Source: Bacteroidales bacterium
Lineage (GTDB): Bacteria; Bacteroidota; Bacteroidia; Bacteroidales; Muribaculaceae
DNA: 64,000 nucleotides
Direction of reading: 5' to 3'
NCBI GenBank assembly: GCA_014800895.1
Contig: JAAVFG010000023.1
Coordinates: 1 to 64,000 of the forward strand
Below, piece after piece: positions 51,390-59,127 of the stretch. Position 1 is the stretch's first letter; each line of letters begins with the position of its first letter. A program made the translations under genes and the position numbers. The notes below the pieces were generated by a model, which searched no databases, was not told the origin of the DNA, and was given only the letters and a program-made list of their open reading frames with translations.

Positions 51390-51890
51390 TTGACAGAAGG
51401 ACAGGATTTTTTTGACAGGAGGACAGGATTTTTTTGACAGGAGGACGGGAAGATCCGGATGGTAGCCGCGGAGCGGCGAGTCCTTGTTTATCCCCCGGTA
51501 AGGGCATAGCCCGCAGCCGGGGGGTAAGTCAAGACGAGACTACTCGGCGGCGGAGCCGTCGGTCTTCCAACATTAAGAGGAAGGATTCGGCGGCGCACTG
51601 GGGGCGGGAGCCTCCCGGCTTCGGCTAAATTAATTCAGGCTCGATGCATGAATTAATTTAAACAAACCTATTCTTATAAATTAATACCACAGATTTTCAT
51701 AGATTTGCTCAGATGCCTCACAGATATTTAGATCTTTTCATGGCGCAAAAGATTTTTAATCCTTAAAAGGATTTGGATTTAGCACAGATACCTCCCGGCT
51801 TCCGCTATATAATATATGGCTCGAACGCCCTATATTAATCCTCGCCCTGACATCGAGCCCGTTGAGGTCAGCACAAGCCGGGAGGAGGCT
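51390..51890. repeat. modular intergenic repeat, copy B
   Basis: Three units of TTGACAGGAGGACAGGATTTTT open the element (51390-51447). A core (51448-51615) follows that is nearly the same as copy A, including the GCCGCGGAGCGGC, CCCCCGG...GGGGG and GGGCGGGAGCCTCCC parts. Then comes a hairpin with perfect 12-bp arms around GGCTCGATGCA (51626-51660), a CACAGAT-rich module (51688-51780) with AATCCTTAAAAGGATT, and a second GGCTCGAACGCC/CATCGAGCCC part (51800-51875). No gene is supported inside it. Confidence 0.85.
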
Positions 51891-51892
51891 GC

Positions 51893-52225
51893 AAAAAAAA
51901 GTATCGGCAGAACCCTTTCACAAGGACTCTGCCGAAGTGCGAATCTATTTAATTTTCTACAAACCTAACATTAGTGAATTTATCAGTTTTATATTTATGC
52001 TCTAATCTTTCCGATTAACTTTTAAACCAACTGTGCTTCCGAAGAAGCCACTAACAACTCTAAACCATTTTTGCGAATTTCTTTCACCGCTCAATCACTC
52101 TCGATGAGCTGAACGTTGCAGCAGTATCACTACTTCTGCGGGGAGACCGAAGTCTCAATACCTTTACAATCTTAATTACCATCAACAGATTCTTATCCGT
52201 TATATCTTGTCGTCAGTAATTTCTT
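51893..52225 (-). ncRNA. candidate structured non-coding RNA, about 330 nt
   Basis: No open frame is supported here, yet the minus strand has a good promoter (52232-52262) and, about 330 nt on, a hairpin (complement 51904-51935, arms TCGGCAGA and TCTGCCGA) followed by an eight-T tract. Inside are two 5-bp stems closed by UUCG tetraloops, GAGAC-UUCG-GUCUC (complement 52143-52156) and GCUUC-UUCG-GAAGC (complement 52035-52048), and a stem TAATC/GATTA. These are signs of a folded RNA. It does not show the marks of tmRNA (no CCA-ended acceptor) or RNase P RNA. The family is not recognised; 6S or a Bacteroidales-specific Rfam class are possible. Confidence 0.65.
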
Positions 52226-52231
52226 ACATTG

Positions 52232-52262
52232 CAAAATTAATATCATTTTATTCCGTATGCAA
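52232..52262 (-). promoter_or_regulatory. promoter of the candidate ncRNA
   Basis: On the minus strand TTG (complement 52260-52262), a 20-nt spacer and TAATTTTG (complement 52232-52239) match the phylum consensus. It lies between the stop of the TPR-HTH regulator gene and the candidate RNA, so the RNA has its own start. Confidence 0.7.
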
Positions 52263-52393
52263 GCGATATTCTTGCAATATGGTCAGTATATAGATTATTA
52301 TAGATATAACTACTTAAAAATAAATATATTATAATTTTCCAATATAGACTGTAGTTTAGATTGAATATAGGAATAAAAGCCCCGTAAAAGACA

Positions 52394-54001
52394 TTATTCT
52401 CCATCTTCCGACTCGTCGAGCTTCATAACATTCTCATCGAATTTCTCTCGGTCGATAGCTTTGTTACGCATACGGTTGCGATAAGAGTAAACGGTGTTGG
52501 CAGAGTAGTTAAGGATCTTCGCTATCTTCGCGCTCTCGGTCAGTCCCAGACGTACGAATGCGTAGATACGCAATTCAGGATTAAGAGTGTCGGAATTTTT
52601 CTCAACATCAAAACGCTGGTCCTCCTCCAGAAGCTGATTTATATTTTGGATGAAGTTGGGATATAGGGTGAGGAATGCATGGTCGATGGTGCGGTAGAAA
52701 TCTTCATTCTCGTTTTCGGATGCTTTACCCGTCTTTATGATTTTGAGCAGCTCCTGACTCTGACCGGCTGTAATTTTTCTCACTACGGTACGTGACAGCG
52801 AATCATATTTCTCAGCATATGCGGAGCATAAGGATATGAAGTCGCGGATATATTCATCTTTCATTTTAGAGAGTGAGGCAAGATGCGTATGCGCCTGTCG
52901 TCTCCTTTTCATTTCTCGAAGGAGAAGAGCAAGTATTATCACAAGGATAATAAGAATGGCTGAAGTAAGGGCGGCGTAAAGAATATAGTCGGCGAGAGAA
53001 GAGCTGATCTCATCGCGGTACGCCTCGTCTATGTTCGGCACATAACTTGCAATCATTACCAGGCGCATCCTTGCATTGCCTTTGTTGGCGTCGCCGATGG
53101 CATAGTTGATATATTGGAACGCCTTCTGATAGCTTTTCTCTTTATATAGCCAGTCGGCAAGTGTGGGAAGCGCGAAGCCGTCGGATATTCCACCCTTGAT
53201 ATCGCTGATGGCGGCGAGCGAAAGATATTTAGCATATTTGGTCTGGTCCTCATGTTTCCATGATAGAGCCAGCTCAAACATTGTCATGCCATATATCTGA
53301 TCGCCAATCTCCACTTTATCAAGATTTACCTGGAGAATGTCCTGTGCTTTCTTGTATTTTCCCTGCTCGAGATAAATCTGCGCCACCAATAGGCGGGTCA
53401 GCACATTGTCTTCCGGTAGATTGGCAATCAGACTGTCACGGCAGAGATCCTCTTTTCTCTTATATTCATCATAAAGCCTGTTCCCTTCGCCTACATAGCT
53501 GCAGAGGTTGGAGTAAAGCTGGCGCCCGATATACCAATAATTGAGGTGGTCATCGCGCGATTCCCCTTTCACGGAGACGCTGTCATATGTCAGCAATGCC
53601 GCGCTGAAGAAACCGGAGGCTGACTGGGCATCGGCGATAGCCAGGAGACCGCGGTTAAGTTTGGTGCGGTTGCCGCTCTTGAGGGCAAGGTCATATATCT
53701 TATGGGCATATACCAAAGAGGAGTCAGCCATGCGCGGACGATAGAAGCTCGTCAGCTCATGAAGAAGGAAGAATTTCCTTTCCAGGTCAATCCCCTTCAT
53801 ATCAATAAGTCTTTTTAGCGAATCGGCGGTGGCGTCGGCAGCGGCTGAATATTTCGGCGTTTCCTTGATGGCGTTATCCAGTTGTTTAAGTTCTTTGTCC
53901 GGAAGCGCCCAATAACCCTTTTCTTTTGATGTGCAACATGAGAGAATGGATGAAAAGGAGAGAAAGATAATCAGACCGACAATCCTATATAATAGTTTCA
54001 T
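52394..54001 (-). CDS. membrane TPR-HTH regulator (DUF6377-like)
   Basis: A 535-residue protein: a lipoprotein-like signal (SSILSCC, near 22-23), a helical TPR-type sensor region (about 30-330), one membrane helix (about 338-360, ILYAALTSAILIILVIILALLL), a coiled linker and a C-terminal LuxR-like HTH (about 475-520, LRIYAFVRLGLTESAKIAKILNYSANTVYSYRNRMRNKA). This is the DUF6377 type of Bacteroidetes regulator, thought to sense outside the cytoplasm and bind DNA inside. It is divergent from amt with about 246 nt between, so it may control it. Confidence 0.85.
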   Translation of the reverse strand: MKLLYRIVGLIIFLSFSSILSCCTSKEKGYWALPDKELKQLDNAIKETPKYSAAADATADSLKRLIDMKGIDLERKFFLLHELTSFYRPRMADSSLVYAHKIYDLALKSGNRTKLNRGLLAIADAQSASGFFSAALLTYDSVSVKGESRDDHLNYWYIGRQLYSNLCSYVGEGNRLYDEYKRKEDLCRDSLIANLPEDNVLTRLLVAQIYLEQGKYKKAQDILQVNLDKVEIGDQIYGMTMFELALSWKHEDQTKYAKYLSLAAISDIKGGISDGFALPTLADWLYKEKSYQKAFQYINYAIGDANKGNARMRLVMIASYVPNIDEAYRDEISSSLADYILYAALTSAILIILVIILALLLREMKRRRQAHTHLASLSKMKDEYIRDFISLCSAYAEKYDSLSRTVVRKITAGQSQELLKIIKTGKASENENEDFYRTIDHAFLTLYPNFIQNINQLLEEDQRFDVEKNSDTLNPELRIYAFVRLGLTESAKIAKILNYSANTVYSYRNRMRNKAIDREKFDENVMKLDESEDGE

Positions 54002-54077
54002 GATTTATTAGCTGCTTTTTTGATTTGTTCTAATTTCACGGTATACCTGTGACTGTGAAGGTAAAGGTAATATTTTT

Positions 54078-54109
54078 TTTGCTTATATGAAATTAATGCA
54101 GTAAATTTG
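54078..54109 (+). promoter_or_regulatory. Bacteroidetes-type promoter for amt
   Basis: TTTG (54078-54081), a 20-nt spacer and TAAATTTG (54102-54109) match the consensus. The predicted leader is about 130 nt long. Confidence 0.75.
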
Positions 54110-54247
54110 CTTACGATTAAGGAACGTTAAAAGCTGTTCAGATCTATTATTTCCGCATGAAAATTATTCCGGCAATAATGAAGGGAATGTAAAAGGGAGC
54201 AGAAAGAAGGTAATATACAGGTAAAATAAGGTAATAAATCAATTGCT

Positions 54248-55663
54248 ATGGTGAAATCTACAAAAAAGAGAACCATCGGTTGGGCAATAGTCACCCTTCT
54301 GATAGTGTTGGTCGGTCTGCTCGGTCTGCGGGAAACAGTTGACAACGAATTATTCGGACTTGAATCCACCCATTTATGGGCAAACATAGCCTGGATGATC
54401 ACCGCCACGATTTTCGTGTTGATGATGACTCCAGGTCTTTCTTTTTTCTATGGAGGAATGGTGAGACCGAAGAATGTAATCTCCACCATGCTCCAGAGCT
54501 TCATCGTTATGGGTGTGGTGAGTGTGATATGGGTCGTATTCGGGTTCAGCCTTGCCTTCGGAAACGACATCTGGCATATAATAGGAAATCCTGCGGATTT
54601 CTTCATGTTCCATAATGTTGGAGTGACGAATGTCACTCTCGGGACAGACACCCAGATAGGGCTTGCGGTCACTACCATTCCTCTGGCACTTTTCGCTCTC
54701 TTCCAGATGAAATTTGCCATAATCACCCCCTCGCTAATCACTGGAGCATTTGCGGAGCGCGTGCATTTTACCGGTTATCTGCTCTTCATGGTGTTATGGA
54801 CGATTATGGTATATTGTCCTTTGGCACATTGCACATGGCATCCTGAAGGGCTCTTCGGGATATTGGAGGTCCATGACTATGCGGGGGGAATAGTGGTGCA
54901 TGCCGCTTCCGGAGTTGCCGCTCTTGCAGGCGCGATGTTCCTGGGACGCAGAGAGGTAAAAGGTCTCAACAAGCCGGCGAATGTTCCCTTCGTGCTTCTT
55001 GGCGCCGCCCTCCTATGGTTAGGATGGTTTGGATTCAATGGAGGCTCCTCATTGGCAGCCGACGGCATAGCCATCTCCGCGTTTCTGAATACGAACACTG
55101 CGGCGGCTACCGCGATGGTGCTCTGGCTTGCTTTGGATGGTATGCGCGGACGCAAGCCCTCGGCTATGGGAGCCGCTATTGGAGCCGTAGTAGGGCTTGT
55201 AGCTATCACACCGTGTGCCGGCTGGGTTACATTGGGTCAGTCCATCTTCATTGCCGCATTCATCACCATCTGCTGCAACATGGCGGTATGCTGGAAAGGG
55301 TACTCACGGGTGCTTGACGATGCTCTCGATGTATTTCCCACTCATGGACTGGGCGGAATTATCGGCACGCTTCTCACCGGAATCTTCGCCTACGATTACT
55401 TTGCATTGGAAGGCGGGGAGATGATAAGCCGCTGGCAATTCTTCTGGAATCATGTATTGGTGATGGGCGGAGTATTTGTATATACTTTCATCGTAAGCTA
55501 TGCGTTATATTGGTTGACAGACAAGATAATACCGATGCGCGTCTCCGTCAAGGCCGAGCGAGAGGGACTTGATGCCTCCCAGCATGATGAGGAATATGGG
55601 GAAGGCGGTTCATCCGATGCTCCGACTGTTTCCGAATGGTTTCAGGGGATAGAAGAAAATTAA
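54248..55663 (+). CDS. amt: ammonium transporter
   Basis: A 471-residue Amt/MEP/Rh channel. An extra N-terminal hydrophobic segment (about 9-27) precedes the eleven core helices, starting LWANIAWMITATIFVLMMTPGLSFFYGGMV. The signature DYAGGIVVHAASGVAALAGAMFLGRR holds the first pore histidine and FPTHGLGGIIGTLLTGIFA the second. The C-terminal tail is cytoplasmic. No PII (glnK) gene adjoins, unlike in many bacteria. The gene sits between two membrane TPR-HTH regulator genes, the second 9 nt downstream. Confidence 0.96.
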   Translation: MVKSTKKRTIGWAIVTLLIVLVGLLGLRETVDNELFGLESTHLWANIAWMITATIFVLMMTPGLSFFYGGMVRPKNVISTMLQSFIVMGVVSVIWVVFGFSLAFGNDIWHIIGNPADFFMFHNVGVTNVTLGTDTQIGLAVTTIPLALFALFQMKFAIITPSLITGAFAERVHFTGYLLFMVLWTIMVYCPLAHCTWHPEGLFGILEVHDYAGGIVVHAASGVAALAGAMFLGRREVKGLNKPANVPFVLLGAALLWLGWFGFNGGSSLAADGIAISAFLNTNTAAATAMVLWLALDGMRGRKPSAMGAAIGAVVGLVAITPCAGWVTLGQSIFIAAFITICCNMAVCWKGYSRVLDDALDVFPTHGLGGIIGTLLTGIFAYDYFALEGGEMISRWQFFWNHVLVMGGVFVYTFIVSYALYWLTDKIIPMRVSVKAEREGLDASQHDEEYGEGGSSDAPTVSEWFQGIEEN

Positions 55664-55672
55664 AATTAATAT

Positions 55673-57370
55673 ATGCGGATACTCTCTTACTGTGTATTGA
55701 TACTTATTGCTGTCTATGGTCTGTACAGTTGTGCGGACCATAGACATAATGATATATTTGACCGGGCGGAGTCGATGATGGAGTCTCATCCCGACTCGGC
55801 GTTAGCATTGCTTGAAAGTATAGATAGGGATGAGATAGGGAATAAGAAGGATAAGGCACGCTATGCACTGCTGATGTCGATGGCACTTGATAAGAACTTT
55901 ATCGACACCACTTCTTTTGATGTGCTGCAGCCGGCGATAGACTATTATCTTCCCGGGAAGGATACTAAGGAAAAGTTACGGACATATTACTATAAAGGTG
56001 TCATTCATCTTAATCGCGGCGAGAGGGATCTGGCTTGGCAGAGCATACATCGTGGACTGGAGTTGATACCGGAAAGCAGGGATACACTCTATATAGCCCG
56101 TATGCTTTCAATTAAAGGTTTTTTTTACTTTGAGATGTGGGAATTTGACCAGTATATGAATTATAATCTGGAGGCGTATAAATTATTCAGGAAGCATTCG
56201 TGTACGAGTCAGGAATACATATGTCTTCTATCAGCTTTTTGCGGAGCAATATTGTCTAAAGACAGAGCGATGGCGGATAGTCTGCTTCCTGTAATGAAAA
56301 GTTATGAAGGACAGGATGGTTTGGATCAGGCAAGGCTATATGATAACCTGCTGGGATATAACATTAATTATGGTAGTGACTCCGCTCTCAGGAAAACGCT
56401 TCAGGATTGTGAGAGATTCACGTATCCTGATGAGGGTTTCAACCTTCGGCGTGCTCGTGCATACAGTCGGCTTGGATATCCCGAAAAGGGAAAGGAAATC
56501 CTTGACTCGATAGAAAGAACCGGGATAGTGGATAGCATTCAGTATGGCGCGATATTGTATAACGTGTTGGAAGCACAAGGTGATTATAAGGGAGCATATG
56601 AGTCCTATAAATATTATTCTCACCTTTTGGGTCGAATAGAAGGAGAGAAATTTGATGATAAGATATATAGCATAGAAAATACTCACACCCTTGAAAGCGA
56701 ATTACGAACTAAGGAGGAGAGGAATCGCAGAATGACGCTTTATTGGTCGTTCGGTGTTGTTATTCTTATCCTATTGATTATATTGCTGTATGTACGTTAT
56801 CGTTTTGTCAGAAATAAGAGAAAACTGGCGGAGGCACAGACGTTATCATTAGATTTATTAGTAAAACAAATAGAGGCGGATGCTAAAAACCTAAGCCAAC
56901 GTCTTATGATTGTAAGGGAGGAGCGCGACTACTTGAAAACACTTCTTGATAATAAGATGGCATTCCCATTGGAGTTGAAACAGAGGATCTATGACCGTTT
57001 GCATTTACTGAATGATTTCCTGAAAGAATGTATTGTAAATGATAGCCGGGTTGCTGAGGATAATGATAGGATTTTGAGCAAGCTGATCGATCATCCTGAT
57101 GTCTTTATGACTAAAAACAGGGAGGTGATCGAGGCTGCCTATCCGGCGTTCATGGAGTATCTGAAAAATCATGGCTTGACTCCGGATGAGATTAATTATG
57201 TATGTCTATATGCAACGGGATTAAATGGTAAGCAGGTAGGGGCTTTCCTCAAGAAGAAAGGTCATACTAATCTCAGTAGCAGGATTGGTAAGAAACTTGG
57301 GGTGAGCGATTCCAATACCAACCTGCGTAGCTTCGTCTGGAAATTATTAAAGGAAGAAGAATCACGATAA
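55673..57370 (+). CDS. membrane TPR-HTH regulator
   Basis: A 565-residue protein of the same build as the regulator before amt, but clearly diverged: lipoprotein-like signal (LYSCAD, C20), TPR-type sensor region (about 28-335) with YYYKGVIHLNRGERDLAWQSIHRGLELIPESRDTLYIARMLS, one membrane helix (about 350-372), a coiled coil and a C-terminal helix-turn-helix-like region (about 498-560, HGLTPDEINYVCLYATGLNGKQVGAFLKKKGHTNLSSRIGKKLGVSDSNTNL). It starts 9 nt after amt and may be cotranscribed. Its targets are unknown; the following secreted and outer-membrane genes are candidates. Confidence 0.82.
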   Translation: MRILSYCVLILIAVYGLYSCADHRHNDIFDRAESMMESHPDSALALLESIDRDEIGNKKDKARYALLMSMALDKNFIDTTSFDVLQPAIDYYLPGKDTKEKLRTYYYKGVIHLNRGERDLAWQSIHRGLELIPESRDTLYIARMLSIKGFFYFEMWEFDQYMNYNLEAYKLFRKHSCTSQEYICLLSAFCGAILSKDRAMADSLLPVMKSYEGQDGLDQARLYDNLLGYNINYGSDSALRKTLQDCERFTYPDEGFNLRRARAYSRLGYPEKGKEILDSIERTGIVDSIQYGAILYNVLEAQGDYKGAYESYKYYSHLLGRIEGEKFDDKIYSIENTHTLESELRTKEERNRRMTLYWSFGVVILILLIILLYVRYRFVRNKRKLAEAQTLSLDLLVKQIEADAKNLSQRLMIVREERDYLKTLLDNKMAFPLELKQRIYDRLHLLNDFLKECIVNDSRVAEDNDRILSKLIDHPDVFMTKNREVIEAAYPAFMEYLKNHGLTPDEINYVCLYATGLNGKQVGAFLKKKGHTNLSSRIGKKLGVSDSNTNLRSFVWKLLKEEESR

Positions 57371-57500
57371 ACGAGCAATTTTTAGGAATTCTGATTGCAC
57401 GTTGAACTTTTTTATGTCAATTTTTTTGAAATATAGTTGTATTTTTCTGTAAATTACTGATAATTAATTAAATAAAAAGGATCAATATAGAACTGATATA

Positions 57501-57532
57501 TTTGGAGATTAAACTTTATACTATTACTTTTG
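57501..57532 (+). promoter_or_regulatory. Bacteroidetes-type promoter for the DUF3244-like gene
   Basis: TTTG (57501-57504), a 20-nt spacer and TACTTTTG (57525-57532) match the consensus. The start codon is 29 nt downstream. The rest of the AT-rich gap 57371-57500 shows nothing else. Confidence 0.75.
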
Positions 57533-57561
57533 TGGCGTTGTAATATTATAAAGTAGTTGAG

Positions 57562-57927
57562 ATGAATAGAATCATATGTGTATTGATCGTGATTTTTGTG
57601 GTAGTATCAGCAGGGTATCCTTATGAGCTGCCAGCAGATGCGGATAAGGAGATAGAGATGACGTCAAGGGAAAAGCCCCAACAACCCGTTCGACCACGCG
57701 CGCCTATGCGATTAGATCTTAAAGCCTATTATTATGCGGGTCCGGGTCTTATTGAGGTTGTATACAATGGAGCGGCGGAAGGCGTGGTGAATTTATACTT
57801 GGACGGTATGTTGATCGACCATGCGGAGCAACTCAATTGTTCTTTTCAGGTAAATGGGGGAGGATTTTATGAAATTGAGGCAGTGACAGAGAGCTGGATT
57901 GCTGCAGGTCAGTTTACATTAAATTGA
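57562..57927 (+). CDS. small secreted DUF3244-like protein
   Basis: A 121-residue protein with a signal peptide (about 1-20), a Pro- and Arg-rich linker (EKPQQPVRPRAPMRL, about 37-51) and a compact beta-rich C-terminal part (GLIEVVYNGAAEGVVNLYLDGMLIDHAEQLNCSFQVNGGGFYEIEAVTESWIAAGQFTLN), which resembles the small Ig-like DUF3244 fold of Bacteroidetes. The function of the family is unknown. It has its own promoter and lies directly after a TPR-HTH regulator, a frequent neighbour of such genes. Confidence 0.65.
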   Translation: MNRIICVLIVIFVVVSAGYPYELPADADKEIEMTSREKPQQPVRPRAPMRLDLKAYYYAGPGLIEVVYNGAAEGVVNLYLDGMLIDHAEQLNCSFQVNGGGFYEIEAVTESWIAAGQFTLN

Positions 57928-58098
57928 AATCCTTTGATATTACATTGATATTGACCATCATTAAGATCACGCTGTCAATGAAACTCTTCATTTGTTAATT
58001 TGGTTTAAAAGTAAACACACTCTAAGCCCTTGATAAAAGAGGGTGGATATATAGAGTAAAATCAGAAAAATAGGTTTTTAGTTGATATAATAATGGAA

Positions 58099-58147
58099 GT
58101 ATATAGGTTCTTCCCCTTTGGTGGGGAGAGCCTATATATCTTTTTAG
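58099..58147 (+). terminator. terminator-like hairpin
   Basis: Arms TATATAGGTTCTTCCCC and GGGGAGAGCCTATATA pair with one G-T and one bulge around TTTGGT, followed by TCTTTTTAGG. It lies about 170 nt after the DUF3244-like gene. Confidence 0.7.
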
Positions 58148-58159
58148 GCTCCTGCAATG

Positions 58160-58772
58160 CAAGCCGCGGAGCGGTGAGTCTTTGTTTAACCTTCGGTAAG
58201 GGCACAGCCCGCAGCCGGGGGGATAAGCCTAAGCAAGAGCACTCCGCCGCGGAGCGGTGGGTTCTTGTTACCGCATTAGCTGATGTAATGGAAGACCGAC
58301 CGCGCCGCGGCCGCGGAGACGCACGAGGTTTAGAACCGTGGGCTGCGGCGTTCCGCCTCACCCCCGGTTAAACAAGGACTCGCCGCTCCGCGGCTACCAT
58401 CCGGATCCTACTGTCCTCCTGTCTAAAATATATTCTACTGTCCTCCTGTCTAAATTTTCTATAACACAGGTGAGTCTCGGATTCGCACGGATGCTTCACA
58501 TATGGGGGATTTTTTCTTTGCATAGGTTTGTGGGATAGTCATTGATTGGATAGGTTGAAGATGTTAAATCCTTAAAAGGATTTCAAATCCCATTCCACTG
58601 TAAAGATCTAAATATCTGTGAAACATCTGCGCTAATCTCTGAAAGATCTGTGATATTATTTTTAATCAATATAATTATATTTAATTTTCTTCGGGCATCG
58701 AGCCCTCGAAATTTAGCGGAAGCCGGGAGGCTCCCGCCCCCAGTCGCCGCCATCTCCCGGCGGTCAGTCTAT
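58160..58772. repeat. modular intergenic repeat, copy C (inverted pair)
   Basis: 58160-58270 carries a diverged core in the same direction as copies A and B (GCCGCGGAGCGG, GGGCACAGCCC, GCAGCCGGGGG). 58364-58460 carries the core and the GACAGGAGGACAGTAG tandem in the opposite direction. The CACAGAT module (58470-58640) and the GGGAGGCTCCCGCCCCC palindrome with the CATCGAG loop part (58682-58772) follow, also inverted, in the order expected from copy B read backwards. It occupies most of the 1.2-kb gap before the beta-barrel genes. No gene is supported in it; 58773-59041 is AT-rich without a recognised feature. Confidence 0.82.
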
Positions 58773-59041
58773 ACGGAAATGAGGATAGAGCCGGGGATAC
58801 CCCTCTTTGTAGAATCATCTGATGAAAATATAGACCCATTAACTCTATATGAAATAATCATAATAAAGCCATGTAAAGATAATATTAGTAAAAGTAAAAA
58901 ATGATACCAATATATTGCCTTAAAAAGGTAGGTGTTAAACTTTTTCAGAGGTCGTTAAACTTTTATTTTCAAGAAATTTTGTAACTGATTGATACATAGA
59001 AAAATAAAAATGTAAAAAGATATAAAATATTAAACTTTATT

Positions 59042-59073
59042 TTTGGTGATTAAACTTTTTCCGTCTAATTTTG
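59042..59073 (+). promoter_or_regulatory. Bacteroidetes-type promoter for the beta-barrel genes
   Basis: TTTG (59042-59045), a 20-nt spacer and TAATTTTG (59066-59073) match the consensus. The start codon is 54 nt downstream. Confidence 0.8.
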
Positions 59074-59127
59074 CACTCAATAATTCCCTGGTAAAACAGA
59101 CCATACTGTTGACAAACAATATAACAC

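Noticed and set aside
51434..51628. 64-residue open frame after the membrane TPR gene
   Set aside because: It lies fully inside modular repeat copy B, and the frame is not kept in copy A.
51893..52225. Assignment of the candidate ncRNA as 6S RNA or tmRNA
   Set aside because: The 5' and 3' ends do not form the long closing stem of 6S RNA in an obvious way, and there is no tRNA-like acceptor with CCA, so no family name is given.
58093..58371. 92-residue open frame in the intergenic region
   Set aside because: It lies inside the terminator and modular repeat copy C, has a composition set by GC-rich palindromes and no similarity to a protein family.
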